Assembly (NCBI GenBank): GCA_951812575.1 | Contig: OX638322.1 | Coordinates: 3,662,501-3,726,500 of the forward strand | Direction of reading: 5' to 3' | Source: Candidatus Binatia bacterium | GTDB taxonomy: Bacteria > Desulfobacterota > Binatia > Bin18 | DNA: 64,000 nt | Shown here: one piece after another, positions 34,421 to 43,098 of the stretch | How the letters are laid out: each line of letters opens with the position of its first letter | How positions within the stretch are numbered: the first letter of the stretch is position 1 | Position numbers and translations under genes: made by a program | Notes under the pieces: generated by a model | Databases searched by the model: none | Seen by the model: the letters and a program-made list of their open reading frames with translations, nothing else | What the model was told of the DNA's origin: nothing

Positions 34421-34487
34421 CCACCCCGCCGCTGACGCGCCACCCCCGCCCTCTCCCCTGGCGGGAGAGGGCGGGGGTGAGGGGGAA
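34421..34487. repeat. REP-like palindromic element, copy A
   Basis: The segment begins CCACCCCGCCGCTGACGCG and continues into a perfect 17-bp stem, arms 34441-34457 and 34463-34479 with a five-base loop. The CCACCCCGCCGCT core recurs at 63712-63724 before another pair of hairpins, so this is a dispersed family in this genome. It lies between the decarboxylase and gmaS, downstream of gmaS, and could act as an RNA end structure. The rest of the gap (34305-34420) shows a TGCGTCCTGTGCACC-like short palindrome and no gene. Confidence 0.7.
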
Positions 34488-34517
34488 TATGCAAACGGCA
34501 TTCCCCCAGGCGTAAAC

Positions 34518-35855
34518 TCAGTACAGCCCCAGATAGTTCTCCACTTCCCACTGCGAGACGGAATCGTGATAGCTCTTCCACTCGTCGCGTTTTACCTGGA
34601 TATAATACTCGGCATACTCGCGCCCGAGCGCCTCTTTGATGACCTCGTCCTGCTCAAGCTCATCAAGGGCTTCGCTGAGGTTGGTTGGTAGAAAGCCAAT
34701 CCCCTCGGCTTTCAACTCTGCTTCCGGGACTTCGTATAAGTTGCGGTCGTTGCGATTCCCGGCTTCCATTTTGTGTTCAATGCCGTCGAGGCCGGCGGCC
34801 AGCATGACGGTCGGGGCCAGATAGGGGTTGGCCGCACCGTCCACCGTCCGGTTTTCCATCCGGCCCGGCCCGGGAATCCGAATCATCTGGGTCCGGTTTG
34901 AAGCCCCATAGGTCACATAGACCGGAGCCCAGGTTGCCCCCGAGAGCGGGGCACCGCGAATCAGCCGTTTATAGGAGTTCACGATGGGGGCGGTTACCGC
35001 AGCGATCGCCCGGGCGTGGTGCTTGAGGCCGCCGATGAAATAGTAGGCCAACTCGGACAGGCCGTTTTCGTCCGACTCGTCGAGAAACAGATTAGCCTCG
35101 CCCTCGGCGTCCCACAGGCTGGTGTGAAAATGGCAACCGTTGCCGGTCAGGTGGGAAAACGGCTTGGGCATGAAGGTGGCGATGCTGCCCCGCTCTTCGG
35201 CCAGGGTGCGGACCATCCAGCGAAAGAAGGTGTGCCGGTCCGCGGTGGTCAGGCAGTCGGAGTAGGTCCAGTTGATCTCAAACTGACAGTTGGCGTCCTC
35301 GTGATCGTTGGCGTAGGGGTCCCAGCCTAGCCCCTGCATATAGCTCAGTAGAGTGGTGGTGAAATCCAGGTTGCGGTTCAGCGCGCGCAGGTCGTAACAG
35401 GGCTTGCTCAGCGTATCCAGCGCATCAAACGGCTCAAAACCGCCCTGCTCGGTGCGCCGGGTCAGAATGAACTCCGGCTCGACTCCGGTTTTGAGGGCAT
35501 AGCCTTTCTCTCGTGCCGTGGCCAATTGACGCTGCAAAATCGTACGAGGACAGTAGGGCCAGGCCTGGTCGTCGACGGTGATGTCGCTGGCGACCCAGGC
35601 CACGTTGGGACGCCAGGGTAAAATGGCGAGGCTGTTAAAATCCGGCAGGGCCAGCATATCGGTATCGTGCGGTCCCTGACCCATATTACCTGCGGCAAAG
35701 CCGGCAAAGCCGGCGCTGCCCTCGGCCATGTCGTTGAGATGAACGGCCGGCACCACTTTCGCCTTAGGCGCCCCGCTCATCTCCACAAAGGAGCACAGAA
35801 AGAACTCGATGCCGTTGTCCCGAACAATTTTTTCCACGTCTTGCACTGTTGCCAT
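34518..35855 (-). CDS. gmaS: glutamine synthetase-like gamma-glutamylmethylamide synthetase
   Basis: 445 residues, shorter than GlnA (about 470) and typical of type III GlnT/GmaS. GVEPEFILTRR carries the metal glutamates, NGCHFHTSLWD and NRTQMIRIPG the ATP/glutamate site, and MENRTVDGAANPYLAPTVMLAAGLDG the conserved C-terminal block. As last gene of an operon with split glutamate synthase and sarcosine-oxidase-like subunits, it most likely joins methylamine to glutamate with ATP. Glutamine or another gamma-glutamylamide as product is the alternative. ACAAGGAGAGG precedes the ATG. Confidence 0.85.
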   Translation of the reverse strand: MATVQDVEKIVRDNGIEFFLCSFVEMSGAPKAKVVPAVHLNDMAEGSAGFAGFAAGNMGQGPHDTDMLALPDFNSLAILPWRPNVAWVASDITVDDQAWPYCPRTILQRQLATAREKGYALKTGVEPEFILTRRTEQGGFEPFDALDTLSKPCYDLRALNRNLDFTTTLLSYMQGLGWDPYANDHEDANCQFEINWTYSDCLTTADRHTFFRWMVRTLAEERGSIATFMPKPFSHLTGNGCHFHTSLWDAEGEANLFLDESDENGLSELAYYFIGGLKHHARAIAAVTAPIVNSYKRLIRGAPLSGATWAPVYVTYGASNRTQMIRIPGPGRMENRTVDGAANPYLAPTVMLAAGLDGIEHKMEAGNRNDRNLYEVPEAELKAEGIGFLPTNLSEALDELEQDEVIKEALGREYAEYYIQVKRDEWKSYHDSVSQWEVENYLGLY

Positions 35856-35911
35856 GGGCCTCTCCTTGTTGTGTGGAAGTTGTGTGGAATGTCGTGTCGA
35901 ACTTCCCTTGA

Positions 35912-37123
35912 CTAATGCGACACTGCGGCCGCGGCCTTCTCTCCGACTAAGCGATCCTCGTAAAACCGGGACAGCGCAAAAGGTTCGATTAATGTGGGCG
36001 TCTTATGCGTCACAATCAACTCGGCGACCGTTTTTCCTCCGGCAGGTCCGGCTTTGAAACCATAGGTTCCCCAACCGACGTTGACGATGAAGCCTTTGAC
36101 CTCCGGCACTGTGCTGATGATGGGGCTGAAGTCGGGTGTCATATCACAGATGCCGCTCCACTGACGTAAAACCCGGGCTTCTTCCAGGATCGGAAACAGT
36201 TCCAGAGCATGGGCGGCCATCATCTCCAGGGTGGGCAGTGTGGAGGCGCTATTGTACGAGGCGTAGGGGTCGATCTCCGCACCGATGACGACCTCTCCCC
36301 GGTCGGTCTGGTTCACATACACGTGCAGCGTGGCGGACACGATAACCTTGTCCAGAAAGGGCTTTAAGGGCTCGGTGACACAGGCCTGGAGCGGATGGGA
36401 GACAATGGGTAGATCAACGTCCACCATGCGTGCAACGGTTGAACACCAGCCCGAGGTCGCGTTGACGACAAGGTTGGTCGCAATGCGACCGCGACTGGTG
36501 TGGACCGCGCTGATCTCCCCGTTATCGGTGTCTATCGCCTGGACTTCCGTATGCGGATGGATTTCTATGCCCATCCGGTCCGCACCGCGCGCATAACCCC
36601 ATACCACCGCATCGTGCCGGATGATGCCGCCCGGAGGGTGGTAGAGCGCAGCCTGGATGGGGGCATGGGCCGCTTTGCTGACATCCATGGCCGGCACGAG
36701 GCTCTTGATCTCCTCGGGAAAAATGAGCCGGCTGTTGACGCCAAGCAAGGCGTTGGCCTCAGCCCGGACGCGCAAACCATCAACACCGGTGTCCGTATGC
36801 GCCAGCGTCAGATGGCCAATCTGAGAAAAAAGAACGTTAAAATCAACTTCTTGAGATAATTCCTGGTACAACCGCAGGCTCTCATCGTAAAAAGGAATGG
36901 CTTCGGCTGTGCGATAATTCGCGCGCAGAATAGCCGTATTGCGGCCACTATTACCCCCACCGAGATAACCCCGGTCAAGCACCGCAACGTTTTTTACACC
37001 CAGTTTGCCGAGATAATAGGCGGTAGCCAAGCCGTGGACGCCGGCCCCGATAATCACGACATCGTAGCGGTCTTTCAGCTCGTGCCGACGCCACATCCGT
37101 TGGGTGCGAAAGAGCTGCAACAT
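35912..37123 (-). CDS. mgdA: N-methylglutamate dehydrogenase, SoxB-like FAD subunit
   Basis: 403 residues. After a short lead, the dinucleotide motif VVIIGAGVHGLATAYYLG binds FAD, and GGGNSGRNTAILRANY, SGICDMTPDFSPIIS and GWGTYGFKAGPAGG match the sarcosine oxidase beta subunit. In the N-methylglutamate pathway this subunit holds the catalytic flavin that demethylates N-methylglutamate. It starts three bases after the SoxG-like gene (ACAAGGATGAG upstream), and gmaS follows after 56 bases. Confidence 0.88.
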   Translation of the reverse strand: MLQLFRTQRMWRRHELKDRYDVVIIGAGVHGLATAYYLGKLGVKNVAVLDRGYLGGGNSGRNTAILRANYRTAEAIPFYDESLRLYQELSQEVDFNVLFSQIGHLTLAHTDTGVDGLRVRAEANALLGVNSRLIFPEEIKSLVPAMDVSKAAHAPIQAALYHPPGGIIRHDAVVWGYARGADRMGIEIHPHTEVQAIDTDNGEISAVHTSRGRIATNLVVNATSGWCSTVARMVDVDLPIVSHPLQACVTEPLKPFLDKVIVSATLHVYVNQTDRGEVVIGAEIDPYASYNSASTLPTLEMMAAHALELFPILEEARVLRQWSGICDMTPDFSPIISTVPEVKGFIVNVGWGTYGFKAGPAGGKTVAELIVTHKTPTLIEPFALSRFYEDRLVGEKAAAAVSH

Positions 37124-37126
37124 GAC

Positions 37127-37864
37127 TCATCCTTGTGCGTGTAACTGGCGCTGGGCGGCCAGACCAAACGGGCGCGCGCCGAACTCCTGGCCCGCATCTG
37201 ACAATGCGTCCCACAGGTATTCCCCAAACTCCCGTCCACAATAGACCTGGTAGGCCAGATGCGCCTGGATGTCTGCGCGAATGACCAGAGTATGAATGCC
37301 CGCCAGACTGCCTTGCGCGCAGGACAAATCCGGGAACTGGGCCGGCCTGAGGTCCAGGGCGGTGAGTTTCCGCAACAAGTCCCGACTGTGCGGACCGGCG
37401 ATCTGTATAGCGGTAAAATTTGACGTGACATCGGTCGAGTGCATGCATGCTGAGGCATCGGTCTGCCGCGTTACCGATTCAACTTGGACCTGGACTGTGC
37501 TGGCTGTTCCGGGTGGGGAGATGAGCCGCGCATGGTTCCTGGCCAGGGAACACAGCAGTCCGTCCGTCTGTACGTCGAGGGCCTGGGCAGGAACGCGAAC
37601 GACACGCCCGACGGGGACGGTCTCAAGGGCGAGCCCAAGCGAGAGCTTTTGGCCGAGCGCGGCGAATATGTCGTTGCCTTGAATATCGAGCTTGGCCAGC
37701 GGACTGATATCGCTGAGCCCGACCTGTTCCCGGACCGCCTGCACTTCGGCGTCAACCGCGCCATAGGAGTCGGCACACTGCCAGTCCCGGTCTTCGGTCA
37801 TGCTAGCCTCAGCCAGATGAAAAGCGTGCAGCGCCGAGCGCCGGATGAGGGGGGCATTTGCCAT
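37127..37864 (-). CDS. mgdD: N-methylglutamate dehydrogenase, SoxG-like gamma subunit
   Basis: 245 residues of the small folate-binding-fold subunit of heterotetrameric sarcosine oxidase. IRRSALHAFHLAEA opens the protein; QVGLSDISPLAKLDIQG resembles the entry of GcvT-type domains, and IAGPHSRDLLRKLTALDL is the conserved mid-block. It probably helps to hold tetrahydrofolate or stabilise the complex. It starts four bases after the SoxA-like stop with AGGAG as ribosome site. Sequence conservation is lower than in the other subunits, as usual. Confidence 0.85.
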   Translation of the reverse strand: MANAPLIRRSALHAFHLAEASMTEDRDWQCADSYGAVDAEVQAVREQVGLSDISPLAKLDIQGNDIFAALGQKLSLGLALETVPVGRVVRVPAQALDVQTDGLLCSLARNHARLISPPGTASTVQVQVESVTRQTDASACMHSTDVTSNFTAIQIAGPHSRDLLRKLTALDLRPAQFPDLSCAQGSLAGIHTLVIRADIQAHLAYQVYCGREFGEYLWDALSDAGQEFGARPFGLAAQRQLHAQG

Positions 37865-37867
37865 ATC

Positions 37868-40798
37868 CTAGCTCCTGAGGCGCTCGCCTTGAGGATCGTA
37901 GAAGGCGTCGTCAATGATATCGGCTTGGGCAACCGTGCCGTTGATACGAATCTGCAATGGACTCGTGCCGCTCGCTACCTCAACCGGTACCCAGGCCAAG
38001 CCGACACACTTCCCGGCAGTCGGGCTGAAGGCCGCGCTGGCGACCCTGCCGACCGGTTGCCCGTTCACTACGACCGCCTGGCCGCCTTCAGCCATACCGG
38101 AGTCGTGCAGCGCAAAACCAACCAGTTTATGACGCGGACCACGTTCCTGTATGGCCTGGAGGCCACGCTTGCCGATAAAGTCGTCCTTATTGAACTTGAC
38201 CACCCATTCCATATCGGCTTCCAAGGGATTGGACAGCGCGTCCGTATCCTGGCCGACGATGACATGTTTTTTCTCCAAACGTAAAATACGCTGTGCTCCA
38301 ACGCCAAACGGGACAATCTGAAACTCTGCCCCCGCCGTCATCATGGCGTCCCAGACCTGCTCCCCGCATTCAGCCGGAACATGAATTTCCCAGCCGGTCT
38401 CTCCGACAAAGCCGATGCGCAACAACAGCGCCGGCACCCCGGCTACTGTGGCGTGCCGACACGCCATATAGGAAAAGGCCTCCGCAGACAGATCAGTATC
38501 CGTGAGCTGGCTGAGCACCTGCCTGGCGTTCGGACCGGCGATATTCATGGCCGCCAGCCCACCGGTCACATTAGTCACATGTGCGCATAGGTCGGTGCCG
38601 GCCGTCCACCATTTGAGCCATTGTTCGACGAATTCGACATTGCCCGTGGTGGTCGTCAAAAAGAAATGATCGTCGGCCAGACGTGAAACTGTGCCATCAT
38701 CAATAATGATCCCGCTGTCGTCACACATCACTCCATACCGGATGCGTCCGACCCGAAGCGTCGAAAAGGTATGGGTATACACTTTATCCAGCAGGCGCGC
38801 GGCGTCTTTGCCTTTGACCTCCAGTTTTCCCAGGGTGCTGACGTCTATGAGGCCGACCCGCTCGCGAACCGCTCCGTGTTCTTCGCTCGGCGTGGTATAC
38901 GCATACGGACGTTTCCAACTGCCCAGCAGCATCATCTCCGCGCCAAGCGCGATATGGCGATGGTGCAGGGGGGTATGTTTTTCCGGCTGATGCCCGCGTC
39001 CGGCCAGTACGCCGAGGGGAACTGGCGTCACGGGCGGACGGGCCGTGGTCGTTCGTGTTGCCAGCTCAGAGCCGGCGTATCGGGCGCACAGCCGCGCTGA
39101 CGAAGTCGCGCACATGCGGCCCTGACACGGACCCATTGAAAACGTGCTGTAGCGTTTGAGGGTTTCGACCTCGTCAAAGCCCTCGGCGACTCCCTGGGCC
39201 AGGTCCTTATGGGTAATGTCTTCGCAGACACACACAAATTGCTTTTTGTTGGCCCAGACGTAGCTAAGCTGAGGATAGGGCTCATAGTGGTGTCGATATT
39301 CCTGCTCCAGGGCATCGAGCTCGTGTCGTAAGGTCTGGATGTGAGAAGCAGGAGCAGATGTTTCCGAATTGCGTAGACTGTGAACGGCTTGGAGTCCGGC
39401 CAAACGTCCTTGGACAAGCGTTGCCGGTAGATGATGAATGCCGGTCACGTCCCCCGCACAGAACACCTGGGGAGGAAGCTGCTGCGGAACCGTCTGGCCC
39501 AGCGCCTCATCGTAGCGGAGCTCGCCTCCACTCTGCGCCACCAGGGCAGTCGCCGGAGCCCGGTCGGTCGAAAGACAAATCAAGTCACACGGGATAAAAC
39601 GGCCGGCATGCGGAAAAGGCCGGTGCTGGGCATCAAGGGGAACAACCAGAGCTCCCTCAACATGATTCGTCCCGCGGGCTGCTTGGATAGCGTAGGAGGT
39701 GAGCATCTCGACGCCACTGCGTTGAAGCTGTTGGGCGGAACCCTGGGCTTCCGGCGGCCTGTATCGAGAGTCAACAACCGCTGCGACCCGGATGCCGGCA
39801 CTGAGCAACTCAGTGGCGAGACTCCAACCTGTCTCATCATGACAGACCACAACGGCTCGGGTACCGGGCTGTAGGCCATACAGGTGCAGCAGTCGCCGGA
39901 CACCGCTGCCGAGCATGACGCCAGGTAAATCATTGTTTGCAAAAACGGCGGGATATTCGTGACTCCCGGTTGCAATAATCACGCGTTGAGTGCGTAGATG
40001 GATCAGCCGCTTGGCCTGCATCACGCCCAGCAGCCCGCCTTCATAGCCACCAAAAACGGTCGCGGACGAAAGAATATCAACGTTCGGCTGTGAAGTGACT
40101 TGCTCCCGTAATGAGCGGGCCAGGGCAAAGCCGGTCAGGCCGCTCTGCTCGCCGCAGTTATCATAGGTCCCGGTCTGAAACCGTAAATGACCCCCGAGGT
40201 CGGGCTGGTCGTCGACCAGCGTCACCTGACAGCCGAGGCGGGCAGCCTCATACGCCGCCGTCAGACCGGCCGGTCCGCCGCCAATAACCGTAATATCAGT
40301 GTGGCGATACTCGTGGTCATAGTCGCCTTTTGGCTTTGCCCGGGTATTGATTTCTCCTAAGCCGGCGGCTCGGCGGAGAAATTTTTCTGCCAAGGGCCAG
40401 AAAAAACGCGGACGGATAAAAGTCTTATAGTAGAAGCCGATCGGCAGTAGCCAGTCGAAGGTGTCAATAATGGACAGCAGGTCGTGCTTGAGCGAAGGCC
40501 ATGCGTTCTGTGGCTGGACGCGCATGCCCTGCCGGACGGGTTCGGTACAGGTACGGACACTGGGCGTGCCATCCACATTCATAAGACAGTTCGGGCATTG
40601 CCCCGCGCCACATAACAGCCCGCGCGGACGATGGTATTTGAAACTCCGACTGAAAGTCCGCTGGCCCGCGGCGTAGAGCGCCGAGGCGATGGTATCGCCC
40701 GCCCGTGCCTGTATGCGTTCTCCGGCAAAGGTGAAGGTCAGGGTTTGCTCGTGGTCGATGACGTGGGCCGGATGGGGTGGGAGTCTAGTCGTGCTCAT
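37868..40798 (-). CDS. mgdC: N-methylglutamate dehydrogenase, SoxA-like alpha subunit
   Basis: 976 residues, the usual size. Order: Fer2_4-like N-terminus with GLLCGAGQCPNCLMNVDG; NAD(P)/FAD domain (TVIGGGPAGLTAAYEAARLG); a BFD-like cysteine cluster region (FVCVCEDITHKDLAQG, GRMCATS); then a GcvT-type folate-binding domain and its barrel (VGLIDVSTLGKLEVKGKDAARLLDKV, ALLLRIGFVGETGWEIHVP). The ATG at 40798 is preferred over the GTG at 40831, which would overlap SoxD by 47 bases. It transfers the methyl-derived one-carbon unit to folate. Confidence 0.92.
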   Translation of the reverse strand: MSTTRLPPHPAHVIDHEQTLTFTFAGERIQARAGDTIASALYAAGQRTFSRSFKYHRPRGLLCGAGQCPNCLMNVDGTPSVRTCTEPVRQGMRVQPQNAWPSLKHDLLSIIDTFDWLLPIGFYYKTFIRPRFFWPLAEKFLRRAAGLGEINTRAKPKGDYDHEYRHTDITVIGGGPAGLTAAYEAARLGCQVTLVDDQPDLGGHLRFQTGTYDNCGEQSGLTGFALARSLREQVTSQPNVDILSSATVFGGYEGGLLGVMQAKRLIHLRTQRVIIATGSHEYPAVFANNDLPGVMLGSGVRRLLHLYGLQPGTRAVVVCHDETGWSLATELLSAGIRVAAVVDSRYRPPEAQGSAQQLQRSGVEMLTSYAIQAARGTNHVEGALVVPLDAQHRPFPHAGRFIPCDLICLSTDRAPATALVAQSGGELRYDEALGQTVPQQLPPQVFCAGDVTGIHHLPATLVQGRLAGLQAVHSLRNSETSAPASHIQTLRHELDALEQEYRHHYEPYPQLSYVWANKKQFVCVCEDITHKDLAQGVAEGFDEVETLKRYSTFSMGPCQGRMCATSSARLCARYAGSELATRTTTARPPVTPVPLGVLAGRGHQPEKHTPLHHRHIALGAEMMLLGSWKRPYAYTTPSEEHGAVRERVGLIDVSTLGKLEVKGKDAARLLDKVYTHTFSTLRVGRIRYGVMCDDSGIIIDDGTVSRLADDHFFLTTTTGNVEFVEQWLKWWTAGTDLCAHVTNVTGGLAAMNIAGPNARQVLSQLTDTDLSAEAFSYMACRHATVAGVPALLLRIGFVGETGWEIHVPAECGEQVWDAMMTAGAEFQIVPFGVGAQRILRLEKKHVIVGQDTDALSNPLEADMEWVVKFNKDDFIGKRGLQAIQERGPRHKLVGFALHDSGMAEGGQAVVVNGQPVGRVASAAFSPTAGKCVGLAWVPVEVASGTSPLQIRINGTVAQADIIDDAFYDPQGERLRS

Positions 40799-41036
40799 AG
40801 GTTTCTTTGACGAGGTTGGTGCGTGTGTCACGAACGGCTAAAAACCAGCACCGACAGCCCAACTGATGATACCACCACTCGGTTGTCTCACCTGCCTTAT
40901 TTTTTCGGAGATACAGGTAGCGCGCCCACTCGTGTGAGGAAACTGACGCGGGCGGTCGTTCCCGAAATTCCCCGCCTGAGCGAAACTCATACACGCTCCG
41001 CTCACCGCAGTTGGGACAGGCCAGAAGAAACGACAT
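40785..41036 (-). CDS. mgdB: N-methylglutamate dehydrogenase, SoxD-like delta subunit
   Basis: 83 residues. Two cysteine pairs, C-P-N-C-G near residues 7-11 and GCRCWF near 60-65, fit the small zinc-binding delta subunit of sarcosine oxidase, and WARYLYLRKNKAGETTEWWYHQLGC is strongly conserved in that family. It overlaps the SoxA-like start by 14 bases and follows the FMN-domain gene by five bases, so it is an integral member of the operon. Confidence 0.9.
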   Translation of the reverse strand: MSFLLACPNCGERSVYEFRSGGEFRERPPASVSSHEWARYLYLRKNKAGETTEWWYHQLGCRCWFLAVRDTRTNLVKETYEHD

Positions 41037-41041
41037 GGAGG

Positions 41042-42403
41042 CTACCGTTCGGACGACGGTTTCCAGCCCGGCCCTCCGGCAAAGACCACGTTGGTTCCAA
41101 CCAGGGGAATACCGGTGATCATGGAGGACTCAAGCGTTAAGGCGCGCAGGTCTTCAGGCTCTAAAGCATGAACGTCCGACTTCCCGCACGAGCGCGCTAA
41201 CATTTGGATTTCCAGGGTTGCCGCGTTAAAGAAGTTGCCAACCCGCTCGGCACCCGCGTCAATATCCAGCCGTTTCATCAGCTCTGGGTCCTGGGTCGTA
41301 ATGCCGACCGGGCAGCGGCCGGTATGACAGTGATGGCAGGCGTAGGGTTCGGCCCCGATGGCATGATAATCGTCCACGTATAACGGCTTGTTACAGTTGA
41401 GGGCGATCAGGGCCGCAGTACCCATATAAACGGCATCGGCGCCGAGCGCCAGCGCTTTCGCCGCGGCGGTACCGCTGTGTATGCCGCCGGCAATAATGAG
41501 TTGGACCGTGCCGTACAGACCGCATTCCTCCAGGGCAACACGGGCTTCGCTCACCGCGGCCAGGGTCGGAATCCCGGTATGGTCAAGCAGGATGTCTGGC
41601 GAGGCGCCCGTGCCGCCCTCCATCCCATCGACCACAACGACATCGGCTCCCGCCTTGGCCGCCAACTTCACATCATCATACACGCGCGCCGCGCCCATTT
41701 TGACAAAAATGGGAACCTGCCAGTCGGTTGCTTCGCGCAGCTCCTCTATTTTTGTCAGCATATCGTCCGGGCCGAGCCAGTCCGGATGACGGCACGGGCT
41801 GCGCTGGTCAACGCCCGGAGGCAGGTCTCGCAGTTCGGCGATTTCGTCCGAGACCTTGGACTCAAGCAGCAGCCCGCCCGTACCGGGCTTTGCCCCTTGT
41901 CCCACCGTCAGCTCAATCGCATTGGCCTGCCGAAGATGGTGCACGTCGATGCCGTAGCGGCTGGGTAAGACTTCGTAGATCAGAATATCCGAATGCTCGC
42001 GCTCGGCGGCCAACATCCCCCCATCGCCCGTTGTCGTGGATGTTCCGGCACGCGCCGCGGCTTTGGCCAGGGCGACTTTGGCGTTATAGGACAGCGCGCC
42101 ATAGCTCATCCCGGTCACCATAATGGGGATGTCGATCTCAATCGGCTTTTTGGCAAAACGGCTGCCGAGCACGGTCTTGGTCGAACATTTTTCACGGTAG
42201 CCTTCGAGGGGCACCCGGGTGAGGGTACAGGGCACAAACGTCAGGTCGTCAAAGGAGGGCAGGGGACGGTCGCGCAGGGCACTAAAGCCCCGAATACGAT
42301 AACGGCCCAGATCGGCCTTGGCCTGGATATCTTCGATAGTTTCAGGTTTCCAGGTGGTGCTGTGTCGGACAACAGGGCGCTCGCTCGTTCTTTGCTCACT
42401 CAC
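41042..42403 (-). CDS. mgsC: N-methylglutamate synthase, FMN / 3Fe-4S glutamate-synthase domain
   Basis: 453 residues equal to the central FMN-binding and iron-sulfur part of glutamate synthase. GMSYGALSYNAKVALAKAA, GQGAKPGTGGLL, ADVVVVDGMEGGTGASP and GGIHSGTAAAKALALGADAVYMG form the FMN barrel. ACHHCHTGRCPVGI provides the cysteines for the 3Fe-4S cluster. It starts at GTG overlapping the stop of the preceding gene by four bases. It reduces the imino intermediate to N-methylglutamate. Confidence 0.9.
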   Translation of the reverse strand: MSEQRTSERPVVRHSTTWKPETIEDIQAKADLGRYRIRGFSALRDRPLPSFDDLTFVPCTLTRVPLEGYREKCSTKTVLGSRFAKKPIEIDIPIMVTGMSYGALSYNAKVALAKAAARAGTSTTTGDGGMLAAEREHSDILIYEVLPSRYGIDVHHLRQANAIELTVGQGAKPGTGGLLLESKVSDEIAELRDLPPGVDQRSPCRHPDWLGPDDMLTKIEELREATDWQVPIFVKMGAARVYDDVKLAAKAGADVVVVDGMEGGTGASPDILLDHTGIPTLAAVSEARVALEECGLYGTVQLIIAGGIHSGTAAAKALALGADAVYMGTAALIALNCNKPLYVDDYHAIGAEPYACHHCHTGRCPVGITTQDPELMKRLDIDAGAERVGNFFNAATLEIQMLARSCGKSDVHALEPEDLRALTLESSMITGIPLVGTNVVFAGGPGWKPSSER

Positions 42404-43089
42404 AAGGCCTCCCGCCAGGTGTCAAAGTCTTTTTTGTCAAACTGCCATAAGCGTCTGCCGGAGACGATCTTTTGAAAGGATGCCGGCGCGGCAATATCGT
42501 ACTGAGCCAGGGTGGTTGCCAGGAATTCCTGGTCCTGGTCCGTGACCTCCGCAATGACCGCGTCGTTGCCCAGGTCCGCGATGCGGCCACCCACAAAGAT
42601 ACGTCCCTCATACATGGAATCACCCAGCGCTTCGGCCGTATCGCCGCAGACAATAATGGTGCCTTTCTGCATCATGAAACCGGTCATATAGCCACTATTG
42701 CCCTGGACGATCATTGTCCCGCCCTTCATGGCGATACCGGCGCGTGAACTCGCACTCCCCCGGACTACAACCGTTCCGCCTCGAATGGATGCAGCGGCAC
42801 TATTACCCGCGTTCTGGTTCACAATGACTGTGCCGTTCAGCATGCTTTCCGCCAAGCCCCAGCCGCAACTTCCCTGCACCTCAATCCGCGGTCCGTCAAT
42901 AAGCCCGCCACAGTAATAGCCCACACTGCCACTCATGGTCAGGCTGACCTGCTGGAGAACCGCCACGCCGAGATTATGGCGTGCCTGGGGATGCTGGACG
43001 TGGATCTCGGTTTCGCCGGCCTGGATGTGGTGGCGGATTTCCTGATTGATGACTCGGGAGGTTTTGCCTGTACAGTCGATGTCTTTCAC
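42400..43089 (-). CDS. mgsB: N-methylglutamate synthase, GXGXG glutamate-synthase domain
   Basis: 229 residues equal to the C-terminal beta-helix of glutamate synthase. Regular G-x-x-x-x-G-x repeats are visible: GYYCGGLIDGPRIEVQGSCGWG, GGTVVVRGSAS, GGTMIVQGNSGYMTG, KGTIIVCGDTAEALGDSM, GRIFVGG. In stand-alone form this occurs in GlxC-type split glutamate synthases. It starts at GTG and has AAGGA within the stop region of the preceding gene, showing coupled translation. Confidence 0.9.
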   Translation of the reverse strand: MKDIDCTGKTSRVINQEIRHHIQAGETEIHVQHPQARHNLGVAVLQQVSLTMSGSVGYYCGGLIDGPRIEVQGSCGWGLAESMLNGTVIVNQNAGNSAAASIRGGTVVVRGSASSRAGIAMKGGTMIVQGNSGYMTGFMMQKGTIIVCGDTAEALGDSMYEGRIFVGGRIADLGNDAVIAEVTDQDQEFLATTLAQYDIAAPASFQKIVSGRRLWQFDKKDFDTWREAL

Positions 43090-43098
43090 GATACGTCC

